A program made the translations under genes and the position numbers. From the NCBI GenBank assembly GCA_013151635.1, contig JAADHV010000111.1, positions 1 to 34,709 of the forward strand: DNA of 34,709 nt, read 5' to 3'. The stretch's first letter is position 1; each line of letters opens with the position of its first letter. The stretch is from Deltaproteobacteria bacterium. Lineage in GTDB: Bacteria; Desulfobacterota; Desulfobacteria; Desulfobacterales; Desulfobacteraceae. This document shows, in pieces, positions 1 to 9,643 of the stretch. A model generated the notes under the pieces. It saw only the letters and a list, made by a program, of their open reading frames with translations. It did not search any database and was not told where the DNA came from.

Positions 1-1227
1 GTTTTTTACCTTGATATCACCTTCCATTAACCTGGCAAGCTGCCTTGATATGGCGAGACCTAAGCCTGTACCACCGTATTTTCTTGCAATGGATGAGTCC
101 TGCTGGGAAAACTTGTCAAACAGGACATCTTTATAAGATTCTTTAATCCCCGGCCCTGTATCCTCTACTTTAAAAAGGAGTATAAGACCGTCTTCCAACT
201 CTTTTTCAATCATGGCGGAAAATTTTATAAAACCTGCTTTTGTGAATTTTATGGCATTCCCGACAAGGTTAATCAGGATCTGCTTGATCCTTGTCTCATC
301 TCCAAGGAGAAAGTGCGGCATGTCCTTTGAAACACGGCCTGAAAATTCAAGCTGTTTTTCATCGGCTTTAAACCTGAAAATGGATTCAACTTCGTTTATA
401 AGCATTCTTATTGAAAAACTTTTTTGTTCAAAGGTCATCTGGCCCGCTTCTATCTTGCTTAAATCAAGAATATCATTGATGATGGTTAAAAGCGAGTTAG
501 CCGACCTTTGAATTATACGGGCATATTCTTTTTGCTCTTTTGTCAGGTCTTCATCCATCAAAATATCCGACATGCCGATAATACCGTTCATGGGAGTTCT
601 GATTTCATGGCTCATGTTGGCCAGGAACTGACTTTTCAACTGATTTGCACGGACAAGTTCCTTTGTTCTTTTCCTGACTTTATCTTCCAGGGTTTTATTC
701 AGGTTTAAAAGATTTAATTGTGCTTGTTTTCTTTTTTTAAGTTCCCGGCCAAGCTGTATGGAAAGCCTATAGGTTCGAAGAGAAGTTGTGATAAGGCTGA
801 TAAGTTTTTGAACCTTTAATTCGGTTTTAGAATAATATGCATTAATTTTATATTTTGATATAACCTCGTATTCAGGCGCCATCCCGGGCTGGCCTGTCCG
901 AATAACAATCTGCACAAGATTATTTTTCAAATTTTCCCTTATATAACGGACAAAATCCAACCCTGCATTCTGGGTTTCCATCACAACATCAACAAGCAGT
1001 AATGCCGTATCAGGATGCAGGTTAAAAAGCCCCATTGCCTGCCGGCCTGAAAAGGCGTTTAAAAACCTGATACCATGTCCTTCGAATATAAACCCTTTTA
1101 AACTGGCAGTGGTAATATCGTGGATGGATTTTTCGTCATCAATGACCATAACTTTCCAGAATTTATCAGGGGATTCACTTTCTGAGGTATCACTATCATC
1201 CTTGAATATGACAGGATTATCGTTCAT
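1..1227 (-). CDS. Receiver-histidine kinase (response regulator domain followed by kinase core), 3' end cut by window
   Basis: No stop codon is reached before base 1, so the gene continues outside the window. From the ATG at 1227 the product opens with a receiver domain (about residues 25-150): acidic pair Asp30/Asp31 in VIDDEKS and probable phospho-acceptor Asp80 in [10 protein letters not shown]. The receiver resembles the type found upstream of DUF3369 domains. A short coiled linker (about 155-195) leads to a HisKA domain with H-box [12 protein letters not shown] (His207) and a HATPase_c domain with N-box [12 protein letters not shown]1 box VEDTGPGI, F-box FDKFSQQD and G2 box [10 protein letters not shown]. 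There is no membrane segment, so it is probably cytosolic and receives phosphate from, or passes it to, another kinase. It is divergent from aconitase across 121 bases. The signal is unknown. More receiver or Hpt domains could lie in the missing C-terminus. Confidence 0.93.
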   Translation of the reverse strand, partial: MNDNPVIFKDDSDTSESESPDKFWKVMVIDDEKSIHDITTASLKGFIFEGHGIRFLNAFSGRQAMGLFNLHPDTALLLVDVVMETQNAGLDFVRYIRENLKNNLVQIVIRTGQPGMAPEYEVISKYKINAYYSKTELKVQKLISLITTSLRTYRLSIQLGRELKKRKQAQLNLLNLNKTLEDKVRKRTKELVRANQLKSQFLANMSHEIRTPMNGIIGMSDILMDEDLTKEQKEYARIIQRSANSLLTIINDILDLSKIEAGQMTFEQKSFSIRMLINEVESIFRFKADEKQLEFSGRVSKDMPHFLLGDETRIKQILINLVGNAIKFTKAGFIKFSAMIEKELEDGLILLFKVEDTGPGIKESYKDVLFDKFSQQDSSIARKYGGTGLGLAISRQLARLMEGDIKVKN

Positions 1228-1348
1228 GGCTGACTTTATTTTTTGTATTAATATTGATTGTGACTTGATCTATTACAGGTTTAATAATATCCTACTGGTT
1301 CAAAATTTTCAACAATTTCAAAAAATAAAAACTCTTAGGAGCAAATAA

Positions 1349-4000
1349 ATGACCAGCAAAAGCTTAAAGCAAAAACTAATCTTAAACAACCGGGAGTATA
1401 TTGTTCACAATATAAGTTTACTTGAAAAAATGGGTTTGGCAAAAATCAACCGCCTGCCTTTTTCCGCCAGGATACTGATAGAAAATCTTGGTCGAAATAT
1501 GGATTCAAAAATAATCCAATGGAAGGACATTGTCTTTGCCGCGAACTTTTATGAAACCTGTCCTCAAAATTCCAAACTGGTTGCGTTCCATCCTTCAAGG
1601 GTTCTCATGCAGGATTTCACAGGAGTTCCGGCAGTCGTTGATTTCGCAGCCATGAGGGATGCTGTTGAAAAGTCCGGCCTTGATCCGAAAAAAATAAACC
1701 CCATGGTCCCTGTGGATCTTGTAATTGACCACTCCATCCAGGTTGACCACTTTAAAGAAAAAAATTCGTTTTTCTTAAATGCCCGGAAAGAATACGAGAG
1801 GAACAAGGAGCGGTACCAACTTTTAAAATGGGCCCAGAAAAGCTTTGATAATTTCAGGGTTGTCCCGCCTGAATCAGGAATCTGTCACCAGGTAAACCTT
1901 GAATATCTTGCAAAGGTTATTTCAACAAAAAAAACCAGGGACGGCCTTGCGGCCTTCCCTGACACCCTTGTCGGCACGGATTCCCACACCACCATGATAA
2001 ATGCCCTTGGAGTCCTTGGCTGGGGTGTCGGCGGTATTGAAGCAGAAGCAGTTATGCTGGGCCAGCCTTATTATATGAATCTTCCCCAGATCATTGGTGT
2101 TAATTTGACAGGCAGGCCCCGAAAACAGATCACATCGACAGATATTGCCCTATATGTTACAAATGTTCTTAGAAAAGAAAATGCAGTTGAAAAAATAGTT
2201 GAATATACAGGGCCCGGATTAAAGCACCTAACATTGACCGACAGGGCAACCATTTCAAATATGTCTCCAGAATACGGTGCCACGGCCGGTTTCTTTCCTG
2301 TTGACGAGCATACCCTTGATTACCTTGAAAAAACAAACCGGTCGGAAACAGCCCGCCTTGTTGAAGCATATTGCAAGGCCTGCGGATTATTCAACTCTCA
2401 CTATAATGACATTAAATTTTCAAAAAAAATAGATATTGATCTTTCTTTGATCGAGACATCTATTGCAGGTCCTTCAAGACCCCAGGACAGGCTGTCTCTT
2501 GACAGTGTAAAAGAAAAGGTAACAAAAATATTTGACCTTGATACGAAAAAAGACGTCCTGATCAACCCCGGGAATAAACCTTATGCACTTACCAACGGAA
2601 GCATTGTGATTGCCGCCATTACATCCTGTACCAACACATCCAACCCCTATACCATGATCGGTGCGGGGCTTGCTGCCCGAAATGCTGTTAAAAAAGGCCT
2701 GTCCATTCCATGGTACGTGAAAACATCCCTTTCACCAGGTTCCAGGGTGGTGTTAGATTACCTGAACGGCTCCGGGTTAATGGATTATTTCCAGGAGCTT
2801 GGCTTTAACAATACCGGCTTTGGATGCATGACCTGCATCGGGAACAGCGGGCCTCTTGACCCTTTTATTGAAGAATCTGTTAAAACCCATGACCTGGATG
2901 TAATGTCAGTTCTTTCAGGCAACAGGAATTTTGAGGCAAGAATACACCAGGATGTTAAAGGCAATTTTTTAATGTCGCCCATACTTGTGGTCATATATGC
3001 CATTGCAGGAAGGATTGACATCAACCTTAAATCAGAACCCATCGGTATTTCCAAAGACGGCAACCCTGTATTTATGCGTGATATCTGGCCTGCTGCCGAT
3101 GAAATAAACCATTTTGTGGAAACCTATGTAAAAGAAAAATTCTTCAAGGACCAGTATGCCGACATTTTTAAGGGAGACAAACTCTGGCAGGCACTTGAAG
3201 TGGATGAAAGCACCACCTTTAAATTTAATAAAGATTCCACCTATATTAAAAAACCTCCCTTTTTCAAAGACTTTTCCACAGATGTGCCGCCAATAAAAGA
3301 CATCAAGGGAGCCAAAGCCCTTCTTGTGCTGGCAGATTCAGTCACAACAGACCATATTTCTCCGGCAGGTGCCATTCCCGTGGATTACCCGGCAGGCAGG
3401 TACCTGGTCGAGAATGGTGTAAAGCCCCGGGAATTCAACTCCTACGGATCACGCCGGGGAAACCATGAAGTTATGATGAGGGGAACATTTGCAAATATCA
3501 GGATAAAAAACAAACTTGTTTCCGATACAGGCGGGCTAACCCTTAAATTCCCTGAAAAAAAACAAGACTTTGTCTTTAATGCTTCACAAGAATACCGGGA
3601 TGAAAAAACCGACCTGCTTGTTTTCGGGGGCCAGGAATACGGCACAGGATCTTCAAGGGACTGGGCGGCAAAGGGAACCACTCTCTTAGGAATAAAGGCT
3701 GTTATCGCAAAATCATTTGAAAGAATACACAGGTCCAATCTTGTGGGCATGGGGGTTCTGCCGCTTATTTTCAAGGATCATGACTCATTTGAAACACTGG
3801 GGCTTAAAGGGGATGAAACCTTTAGTATCAATAATTTAGACAAAATCAAACCCAATGAATTTTTAAGCGTTAAAGCCTTGAAAAACGGCAGGGAAAAAAA
3901 TTTTCAAGTCCAGGTCAAACTAAATATCGAGATTGAAATAGATTATATTAAAAACGGCGGAATCCTTCACTATGTTTTACGAAAAATGATCAAAGCTTAG
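1349..4000 (+). CDS. acnA: Aconitate hydratase, AcnA/IRP1 type
   Basis: Interconverts citrate and isocitrate in the TCA cycle using a [4Fe-4S] cluster. The 883 residues match the usual AcnA/IRP1 length of about 890. Cluster ligands are visible as Cys427 in TSCTNTSNP and Cys493/Cys496 in GCMTCIGNSG. Other AcnA signatures are DSHTTMINALGVLGWGVGG near residue 211, YGSRRGNHEVMMRGTF, and the swivel-domain motif QEYGTGSSRDWAAKGT, whose serine/arginine stretch binds substrate. The start is supported by TAGGAGC seven bases upstream. Its 3' end overlaps the convergent aminotransferase by 11 bases. With the malic enzyme nearby this fits an oxidative or reductive TCA cycle, as known in acetate-oxidising Desulfobacteraceae. 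No frameshift or missing ligand is visible. Confidence 0.97.
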   Translation: MTSKSLKQKLILNNREYIVHNISLLEKMGLAKINRLPFSARILIENLGRNMDSKIIQWKDIVFAANFYETCPQNSKLVAFHPSRVLMQDFTGVPAVVDFAAMRDAVEKSGLDPKKINPMVPVDLVIDHSIQVDHFKEKNSFFLNARKEYERNKERYQLLKWAQKSFDNFRVVPPESGICHQVNLEYLAKVISTKKTRDGLAAFPDTLVGTDSHTTMINALGVLGWGVGGIEAEAVMLGQPYYMNLPQIIGVNLTGRPRKQITSTDIALYVTNVLRKENAVEKIVEYTGPGLKHLTLTDRATISNMSPEYGATAGFFPVDEHTLDYLEKTNRSETARLVEAYCKACGLFNSHYNDIKFSKKIDIDLSLIETSIAGPSRPQDRLSLDSVKEKVTKIFDLDTKKDVLINPGNKPYALTNGSIVIAAITSCTNTSNPYTMIGAGLAARNAVKKGLSIPWYVKTSLSPGSRVVLDYLNGSGLMDYFQELGFNNTGFGCMTCIGNSGPLDPFIEESVKTHDLDVMSVLSGNRNFEARIHQDVKGNFLMSPILVVIYAIAGRIDINLKSEPIGISKDGNPVFMRDIWPAADEINHFVETYVKEKFFKDQYADIFKGDKLWQALEVDESTTFKFNKDSTYIKKPPFFKDFSTDVPPIKDIKGAKALLVLADSVTTDHISPAGAIPVDYPAGRYLVENGVKPREFNSYGSRRGNHEVMMRGTFANIRIKNKLVSDTGGLTLKFPEKKQDFVFNASQEYRDEKTDLLVFGGQEYGTGSSRDWAAKGTTLLGIKAVIAKSFERIHRSNLVGMGVLPLIFKDHDSFETLGLKGDETFSINNLDKIKPNEFLSVKALKNGREKNFQVQVKLNIEIEIDYIKNGGILHYVLRKMIKA

Positions 4001-4841
4001 CTGTTGCCCGGTCAAAAGCCTGTTGCAACTCCCGCGCGACAGGCCCGGGTGTTCCATCCCCCACTTTTTTATCATCATATTGGATTACCGGTATGATTTC
4101 TTTAGTGGTTGAAACCACCATCATTTCATCTGCCGTGTCAAGCCGGGAACTCAATATTGGATATTGTTTTACCCTGACCCCGATTTCATAACATAATTCA
4201 AGCACGACTTTGCGGGTGATTCCGGATAAAATATAATGGCTTTCCGGGTGTGTGTACAATACATCATCAAATACGGCAAAAAAATTGGAAGATGCGCCTT
4301 CTGTCACAGCACCGTCTCTTATGAAAACGGTTTCAGCGGCATCATTTTCCACGGCCTTTTGTGTTGCCAGAACATTTGCTACCAGGGCCACGCTTTTAAT
4401 GTCACACCTTGCCCACCGTATATCAGGTCTGAAAATAATTTTTACACCTTTTCCCTGTTCCTTTTTTGTAGAAGGACACGGATTTATCATCATATAAATA
4501 GCAGGGGCCACGGGTTTTCCTGGAAAACAATGGGTTCTTCTTGCCGCCCCCCTTGTGATCTCGATATAGATAGCCGCATCCTGATTGTCCAGTTTATTCT
4601 CACAGGAAAGGCGGTGGCAGATTGATTTCAAGTTATCGAGCTCTTCAAATTGAATTTCAAGACCATTAAGGCTTCTTTCCAGCCTTGAAAGATGGGCATC
4701 AAATTCAAACATTTTACCTTGATAGGTTTTTATAACTTCATAAACCCCGTCACCAAAAAGAAAGCCCCTGTCCTCAGGTGAAATTTTTACAGCTTCTTTT
4801 TCCAGGTAATCTCCATTAAAAAACACTATTTGATCTTTCAT
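3990..4841 (-). CDS. Class IV PLP-dependent aminotransferase, D-amino-acid transaminase-like
   Basis: Fold-type IV aminotransferase of the D-amino acid transaminase / branched-chain aminotransferase / aminodeoxychorismate lyase family. I start it at the ATG at 4841 (283 residues), where AAGGA lies 8 bases upstream and the product begins KDQIVFFNGDYL, the normal family N-terminus; an ORF extending to 4892 has no better site. Visible motifs: DRGFLFGDGVYEVIKTY (residues 24-40), the probable Schiff-base lysine Lys149 in DIKSVALVANVLATQKA, and the phosphate-binding TEGASSNFF. TRGAARRTHCFP (about 96-107) resembles the Arg/His carboxylate-binding segment of D-alanine transaminases, which favours D-amino acid specificity over IlvE. 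It is convergent with aconitase, overlapping by 11 bases, and divergent from malic enzyme. Specificity is inferred. Confidence 0.88.
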   Translation of the reverse strand: MKDQIVFFNGDYLEKEAVKISPEDRGFLFGDGVYEVIKTYQGKMFEFDAHLSRLERSLNGLEIQFEELDNLKSICHRLSCENKLDNQDAAIYIEITRGAARRTHCFPGKPVAPAIYMMINPCPSTKKEQGKGVKIIFRPDIRWARCDIKSVALVANVLATQKAVENDAAETVFIRDGAVTEGASSNFFAVFDDVLYTHPESHYILSGITRKVVLELCYEIGVRVKQYPILSSRLDTADEMMVVSTTKEIIPVIQYDDKKVGDGTPGPVARELQQAFDRATAKL

Positions 4842-4858
4842 AATCCCCATCCTTTTTT

Positions 4859-4892
4859 GTTTCATATAACGAAACACTATTGCATATTGCAA
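4859..4892. promoter_or_regulatory. Two adjacent small palindromes upstream of the aminotransferase
   Basis: GTTTC-N7-GAAAC (4859-4875) and TTGCA-TAT-TGCAA (4880-4892) lie side by side just upstream of the aminotransferase start. They are possible operator half-sites. No cognate regulator is evident and short AT-rich palindromes can arise by chance. Confidence 0.28.
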
Positions 4893-4926
4893 ATATTTTT
4901 CAACTAATGAAAATAACTCATTTTTT

Positions 4927-4957
4927 TTGACTTTTATTACAAATAATATGATATAAT
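4927..4957 (+). promoter_or_regulatory. Sigma-70-type promoter of malic enzyme, extended -10
   Basis: TTGACT (4927-4932) and a perfect TATAAT (4952-4957) preceded by TGA, giving an extended -10. The 19-base spacer is long, which the extended -10 may offset. Predicted transcript start is near 4964, about 57 bases before the gene. Confidence 0.6.
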
Positions 4958-5020
4958 ACTTCCCGCTGTTTTTTTATAGTTTTTTTTAAAAAATGTAATT
5001 TTAAGGGAATTTTTTAAGTC

Positions 5021-6754
5021 ATGGAAATTAATCATTATGAGTTTGAGTATGGAGAGTATGGAGAAACCATTGGGATACAAATCAATCTGAGGGGTTTTGA
5101 TGTCCTCCGCTTTAATAACATCAGCAAAGGCACGGCCTTTACGATTGATGAAAGGCATAAGCTCAAACTCAGCGGTTTTCTGCCGCCAAGGGTAAAAACA
5201 CTTGAAGAGCAGGTAAAATCAAGCCTGAGTATCATTGAAGAAAAAAAGACTGATATTGAAAAATTTATCTATATCCGAAGCCTTTATGACAGGAATGTTA
5301 TTCTTGCCCATGCTGTCATTGCAAGCGATATAACAAAATTCCTGCCAATTATCTATACGCCCACAGTAGGTCTTGCCTGCCAGAAGTATTCATCAATGTT
5401 CCGGGGGGCAAACGGAATCCATTTTTATCCTGGAAATATTGATTATGCAGAATATGTTCTGCGTAATTATACAGACCAGGATATCGGGATTGCAGTTGTG
5501 ACAGACAACCAGGGTATCCTGGGAATTGGCGACCAGGGAGCGGGCGGTATCCCGATCTGCCTTGGAAAACTCATGCTCTATACCCAGGGTGCAGGACTTG
5601 CCCCATGGCATTGTCTTCCAATATCCCTTGACGTGGGAACAGATAATGAAGAATTGCTGAATGACCCCAACTATCTTGGCTGGAGGAATAAGCGCCTTCG
5701 TGGAGAAGAATATTACACGTTTATCGAAAAATTTGTGACTGCATTTAAAAAACATTTCCCCCGTACTTTATGCCAATGGGAAGATTTTTCAAAACAAACT
5801 GCCTTTACCGTCCGGGATAAGTATCTTAAGGAACTGATCTCTTTTAATGACGACATTCAGGGGACCGGGGCTGTTGCCCTAGCTGGCATTCTTGCAGCCA
5901 TGAAAGTAAAAAAAGAAAAAATGCCGGATCAGGTTTACCTGGTTAATGGTGCGGGTGCAGGCGGCGTTGGCATTGCAGAACAAATCTGGACCGAGCTTGT
6001 GGAACAGGGCATGGATGAGAAAGAAGCCAGTGAAAAAATATTTACCATGGATTCAAAAGGGATTGTCACCTTGGACCGCAAAATTGAGCCTTACAAAATG
6101 AAATTTGCCAAGGACCCAAAAGCGCTTACCTGGCTTACATCCCCAGAGGACAATACAATTTTAAATCTTATAAAGAATGAAAAGGTAACAGTTTTGATCG
6201 GCACATCAGGCCAGCCCGGATTATTCACTAAAGAGCTTATTCATGCCGTGGGTGAGAATACAGACAGACCTGTGATCCTGCCATTGAGCAACCCGACCAC
6301 AAAAGCTGAGGCTGTTCCCCAGGATGTCTATGACTGGACAAACGGCAAAGCTCTTGTGGCAACAGGTTCTCCTTTTGAACCGGTCCATTACAATGGCAGG
6401 GACTATAGAATAGGCCAGATGAACAACTCGTTCGTGTTCCCCGGTATTGGCCTTGGTGTTGTAGCATCGGGTGCTTCAGAAGTCCTGCCGGTCTTCTTTT
6501 CAGCCGCTGCCCACGCAATTGCCGGTTTTGTCAGCGAACAAGACCTTGAAGACGGCATTTTGTTTCCCCCCCTGGACCAATTAAGAGAAGTCTCCCTTGA
6601 AGTTGGCAAAAAAGTGGGTGCTGAAGCCATTAAGGCCAATGTCACACAAATGGGTTGCACTTTCTCAAAATTTAAACACAATAACGATCCTGAACGTCTG
6701 AACATACTTGTGGATAAAATACGCTGGAGCCCCAGATATTTTAATCAGGCTTGA
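5021..6754 (+). CDS. maeA: NAD-dependent malic enzyme (oxaloacetate-decarboxylating)
   Basis: Oxidatively decarboxylates L-malate to pyruvate. At 577 residues it belongs to the large eukaryote/SfcA-type malic enzymes rather than the short MaeB-type. The catalytic tyrosine is Tyr112 in IYTPTVG and the general base is Lys183 in LGKLMLY; both fall at the same numbers as in human malic enzymes. Metal-binding acidic residues are in WEDF and FNDDIQGTG, and the Rossmann dinucleotide loop is NGAGAGGVGIAEQ near residue 310. Dinucleotide preference (NAD over NADP) is inferred from family. AAGGGAA lies about 12 bases before the ATG. It is transcribed alone from the promoter at 4927-4957 and connects C4 and C3 pools next to aconitase. 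Confidence 0.95.
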   Translation: MEINHYEFEYGEYGETIGIQINLRGFDVLRFNNISKGTAFTIDERHKLKLSGFLPPRVKTLEEQVKSSLSIIEEKKTDIEKFIYIRSLYDRNVILAHAVIASDITKFLPIIYTPTVGLACQKYSSMFRGANGIHFYPGNIDYAEYVLRNYTDQDIGIAVVTDNQGILGIGDQGAGGIPICLGKLMLYTQGAGLAPWHCLPISLDVGTDNEELLNDPNYLGWRNKRLRGEEYYTFIEKFVTAFKKHFPRTLCQWEDFSKQTAFTVRDKYLKELISFNDDIQGTGAVALAGILAAMKVKKEKMPDQVYLVNGAGAGGVGIAEQIWTELVEQGMDEKEASEKIFTMDSKGIVTLDRKIEPYKMKFAKDPKALTWLTSPEDNTILNLIKNEKVTVLIGTSGQPGLFTKELIHAVGENTDRPVILPLSNPTTKAEAVPQDVYDWTNGKALVATGSPFEPVHYNGRDYRIGQMNNSFVFPGIGLGVVASGASEVLPVFFSAAAHAIAGFVSEQDLEDGILFPPLDQLREVSLEVGKKVGAEAIKANVTQMGCTFSKFKHNNDPERLNILVDKIRWSPRYFNQA

Positions 6755-6771
6755 TTTGTCCCGAATGCTTG

Positions 6772-6805
6772 CAGCCGGTTACCCTGGTTTCGGGGCAGCC
6801 GGCTG
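6772..6805 (+). terminator. Hairpin downstream of malic enzyme, weak terminator candidate
   Basis: CAGCCGG (6772-6778) pairs with CCGGCTG (6799-6805), with possible extra pairing of ACCC and GGGG inside the loop. It lies 17 bases after the malic enzyme stop. No T-run follows, so it may be an RNA-stabilising 3' stem rather than an intrinsic terminator. Confidence 0.35.
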
Positions 6806-6941
6806 TGAAATTCATTATTGTTGCTAATCCACTAAAAAATGATCAATGATATTCCTGTGACCGGGCATAACAGCGATAAAAAAAATATTAAACCATAAAA
6901 ACAATATAAACTCCCGGACAACAACTTAGGAGGTTTTATCC

Positions 6942-8150
6942 ATGGATAGCACAGCATTTCAACCTGCAAACCTGGCAGGAATTCAATTAAAAAACCGGAT
7001 TTTACGCTCAGCAACCCACGAAGGGATGGCTGATGAGAACGGATTTCCCCTGGCCACTTTAAAAAAACTTTACATACGGCTGGCAAAAGGGGGTGCCGGG
7101 GCCATCATCACGGGTTATTCAGGCATCCAGCCAGACGGGAAATCTCCTCTTTTTCGAATGACAATGATTGACAGGGACGATGTAATTCCTTTTTACAAAG
7201 ATATAACAGATGCAGTTCATGAGTTTAATACACCCGTTATAATGCAGATTGCCCATGCAGGCAGGCAGACCCGTACAAAAATCACAGGCCTGCCGACTTA
7301 TGCACCATCTGCTGTCAGGGACAAGTTCTACAGTGAAGATATGCCAAGGGAACTTGATGAAACAAAGATAAATTCCCTTATTAATCATTTTGTGGCTGCT
7401 ATTGTCAGAGCTCACAAGTCAGGATTTGACGCTGTGCAGCTGCATGGAGCCCACGGTTACATGCTGTCTCAGTTTCTATCGTCCCATTCAAACCTGAGAA
7501 CGGATGCCTGGGGCGGAACAACCAGAAAGAAATTCAGGATCATTAAAGAAATTGTAAAACAGGCAAAAGATATACTTCCTGATTTTCCGATCCTGATAAA
7601 AATCAGCGCACATGACAGTCAAAAAAACGGGATAAGAGTAAAAGAAGCGGTCGAAATCGCCAAATTAATCGAAGAGTCCGGCTGTTCAGGGATTGAAGTT
7701 TCATGTGGGGTTTTTGAAGACGGATTATACACTATGCGGGGTAAAAAGCTGCCTGCCGATGCTGCCATGGAATATACCTTTAAATACAAGACCCTGCCCG
7801 GATTTGTAAAAACAATTGCAAAACCTGTTCTTAATCTTATGATAAAGCAGCCAAAGCCGTTATTAAAATTTAACCTTGATGCTGCCATCCAGATAAAAAA
7901 AGCCGTTAGCATACCGGTGATCATAGTTGGCGGAATCAACAATACAGACGACATTCACCAAATAATTGACAAGGAAAAAATAGATTTTGTTTCTATGAGC
8001 AGGCCGTTTATCATCCAGCCTGATATTGTAAATAAATTTATACAGGGCCAGCAGGACCGGTCAAAATGCATTATGTGCAATTATTGTTCAATTATCGGTG
8101 AAGAAAAACCTCTCAAATGCTATTATGGCAAACTGCCCATGTCAGATTAG
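6942..8150 (+). CDS. NADH:flavin oxidoreductase, old yellow enzyme family, short form with C-terminal cysteines
   Basis: FMN-binding TIM-barrel ene-reductase domain of the old-yellow-enzyme / 2,4-dienoyl-CoA reductase family, 402 residues. Family motifs: LKNRILRSATHEGMAD at the N-terminus, QIAHAGRQT, the active-site segment AVQLHGAHGYMLSQFLS, and IIVGGINN with the phosphate-binding SMSRPFI. The C-terminal FAD/NAD(P) domain of dienoyl-CoA reductases is absent. The end carries Cys376, Cys379, Cys382 and Cys393 (CIMCNYC...C), resembling the [4Fe-4S] motif of the longer enzymes, so electrons may arrive through a cluster from a separate partner (inference). A strong TAGGAGG lies 8 bases before the ATG. 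It is a single gene, convergent with nudC. The substrate, presumably an enoate or enoyl-CoA, cannot be read from sequence. Confidence 0.88.
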   Translation: MDSTAFQPANLAGIQLKNRILRSATHEGMADENGFPLATLKKLYIRLAKGGAGAIITGYSGIQPDGKSPLFRMTMIDRDDVIPFYKDITDAVHEFNTPVIMQIAHAGRQTRTKITGLPTYAPSAVRDKFYSEDMPRELDETKINSLINHFVAAIVRAHKSGFDAVQLHGAHGYMLSQFLSSHSNLRTDAWGGTTRKKFRIIKEIVKQAKDILPDFPILIKISAHDSQKNGIRVKEAVEIAKLIEESGCSGIEVSCGVFEDGLYTMRGKKLPADAAMEYTFKYKTLPGFVKTIAKPVLNLMIKQPKPLLKFNLDAAIQIKKAVSIPVIIVGGINNTDDIHQIIDKEKIDFVSMSRPFIIQPDIVNKFIQGQQDRSKCIMCNYCSIIGEEKPLKCYYGKLPMSD

Positions 8151-8217
8151 CCGCCTTAAGGTGACCGGCAACGGGGTTTGAAAAATTTTACCGCATCATT
8201 ATAAACAAAATGATAAT

Positions 8218-9048
8218 TTAATCTTTCTTTTTTTGTGTTTTGACAAACCAGTGGATAAGCTCCCCGGAAAGGGTTGGTTTTCCGGGAACCAGTGGTAACC
8301 GGTCTGCCGTGAACCACCCGGCCTCAGCAATTTCCTTGGGATCAATAGAAAGCCTGCCGCCTTCATATTCCGCAGTAAATCCGACCATGAGGCTGTCTGG
8401 AAACGGCCAGGGCTGGCTGTCAAAATAACTCACATTCTTCACCTTAATCCCGGTTTCTTCAAACACTTCCCGCTTAACGCAATCTTCTAAACGCTCCTGT
8501 GGCTCTACAAAACCAGCCAGAACAGAAAACATTTTTTTATTTGGAAAATTGATACCCCTTGCCAGCAGGAGTGTATCTTCTTTGACAACTGCCGTGATAA
8601 TGGCAGGAGAGATCCTCGGATAAAAAGTAAGATTGCATTGATGACAGGTGCGCGCATGCTCATTCGTTTCTTGTTCTGTTTTTTTACCGCATTTCCCGCA
8701 GAATTTATTGTTTGCATGACAATCATTAATCTGTTTTGCATATCCAATGACTTCCCAAAATTCAGGTTCCATTTGGGGAAATAACGCTCGTAAATTATGC
8801 CACTGGTACTGACCGGGCAAATTGCCATCATTCAATCCCGCACAATAGCAGGGAGTTGAGTCACAAAATCCCAGAAAATTTTCCTGCCTTAATGTCAAAT
8901 CTTTTGCAAATGCATTATCAAAACAGGGAAGGCCTACACATGTATCGTTTTTCTTTTCAACAAGCAGGTGGCCCTTTTCATTAAACAGTAAAAAAAAAGC
9001 CCTTGACCAGGGTGTTTCAGGAGCATTAACTGTCTTAACAAATTTCAT
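8218..9048 (-). CDS. nudC: NADH pyrophosphatase / NAD-cap hydrolase NudC
   Basis: Nudix hydrolase that splits NAD(H) to NMN(H) and AMP and, in characterised homologues, removes NAD caps from RNA. In the 276 residues, a zinc ribbon with two CxxC pairs (FCGKCGKK and TCHQCN) precedes a complete Nudix box in GFVEPQERLEDCVKREVFEE followed by TGI. The SQPWPFPDS motif after the box is the NudC-specific signature. The N-terminal domain is the usual variable NudC type. AAAGGGA stands in front of the ATG. It is a single gene: convergent with the ene-reductase downstream and separated by 231 bases from the DUF3088 gene upstream. Function is confident; its physiological role here (NAD turnover or RNA decapping) is not resolved. 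Confidence 0.95.
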   Translation of the reverse strand: MKFVKTVNAPETPWSRAFFLLFNEKGHLLVEKKNDTCVGLPCFDNAFAKDLTLRQENFLGFCDSTPCYCAGLNDGNLPGQYQWHNLRALFPQMEPEFWEVIGYAKQINDCHANNKFCGKCGKKTEQETNEHARTCHQCNLTFYPRISPAIITAVVKEDTLLLARGINFPNKKMFSVLAGFVEPQERLEDCVKREVFEETGIKVKNVSYFDSQPWPFPDSLMVGFTAEYEGGRLSIDPKEIAEAGWFTADRLPLVPGKPTLSGELIHWFVKTQKKKD

Positions 9049-9279
9049 TTAGTCCCTTTATTAAATCTTTTCGTGATTTATATTATGCTCCACATAATAC
9101 AGAAAGCAATACTGTGGCAAGCTTTTCTAAATTTACTGCACTGACTGTCCCAGGGATCAACCAGCCGGCGAATACATGGCAAGCAACCTAAAACTACCCT
9201 ATCCATCCTTTACAATCTTTTTAAATATTGGTACGTATAGCATCCTGAAACACATCGTGTAAAACAAGGAGAAACAATT

Positions 9280-9633
9280 ATGGAAAAACCGACTCTTTTC
9301 ATGCTGAACCCATGGCTTGATGACGGCGGTATTGGCCCCTTTTACTGCCCTGACTGCGGTGTTATTGAAGGATTTTTAGCTTACAATCCCGACATCAAGG
9401 ACCAGCTTGAAATTATGCCTGTTGATTTTAAACGCCCCCGCCAGAAAATCATTGAATCTCTGGGTGAAGAAAACCAGGGCAGCCCGGTTCTGGTCTTGGA
9501 AGATGTTGTTCCGGTCCCCGAAGGTGCAAAAAAAAGCCTGTCCACCGGTAAAACATTCATTGATGACCCGGTGTTGATTTGTGAATATCTCGGGCACCGG
9601 TTTGAAGGCGTCAAGCCCCATCCGCAAGATTAA
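9280..9633 (+). CDS. DUF3088 family protein with CPDC thioredoxin-like motif
   Basis: A 117-residue protein that I recognise as DUF3088, a family with no established biochemical role. It begins with a beta-strand-like segment (LFMLNPWLDD) followed by FYCPDCGVIEGFLAY. The CPDC motif at the start of a helix after a first strand, and the later PVLVLED resembling a cis-Pro strand, suggest a thioredoxin/glutaredoxin-like fold. That is inference. The segment PRQKIIESLGEENQGSPVLVL is the most family-like stretch. A clean AAGGAG precedes the ATG. It is 90 bases upstream of the ACT-domain gene, with an inverted repeat between, so co-transcription is uncertain. It is a cytosolic, soluble and presumably intact gene. 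Confidence 0.85.
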   Translation: MEKPTLFMLNPWLDDGGIGPFYCPDCGVIEGFLAYNPDIKDQLEIMPVDFKRPRQKIIESLGEENQGSPVLVLEDVVPVPEGAKKSLSTGKTFIDDPVLICEYLGHRFEGVKPHPQD

Positions 9634-9643
9634 TGGGCAGGAA

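Noticed and set aside
4236-4625. 129-codon plus-strand ORF inside the aminotransferase
   Set aside because: It is antisense to a clear class IV aminotransferase with intact motifs; no recognisable product and no ribosome binding site.
8200-8230. ATCATT/AATGAT stem followed by T-rich sequence between convergent genes
   Set aside because: Only six A/T-rich pairs; too weak to call a terminator.
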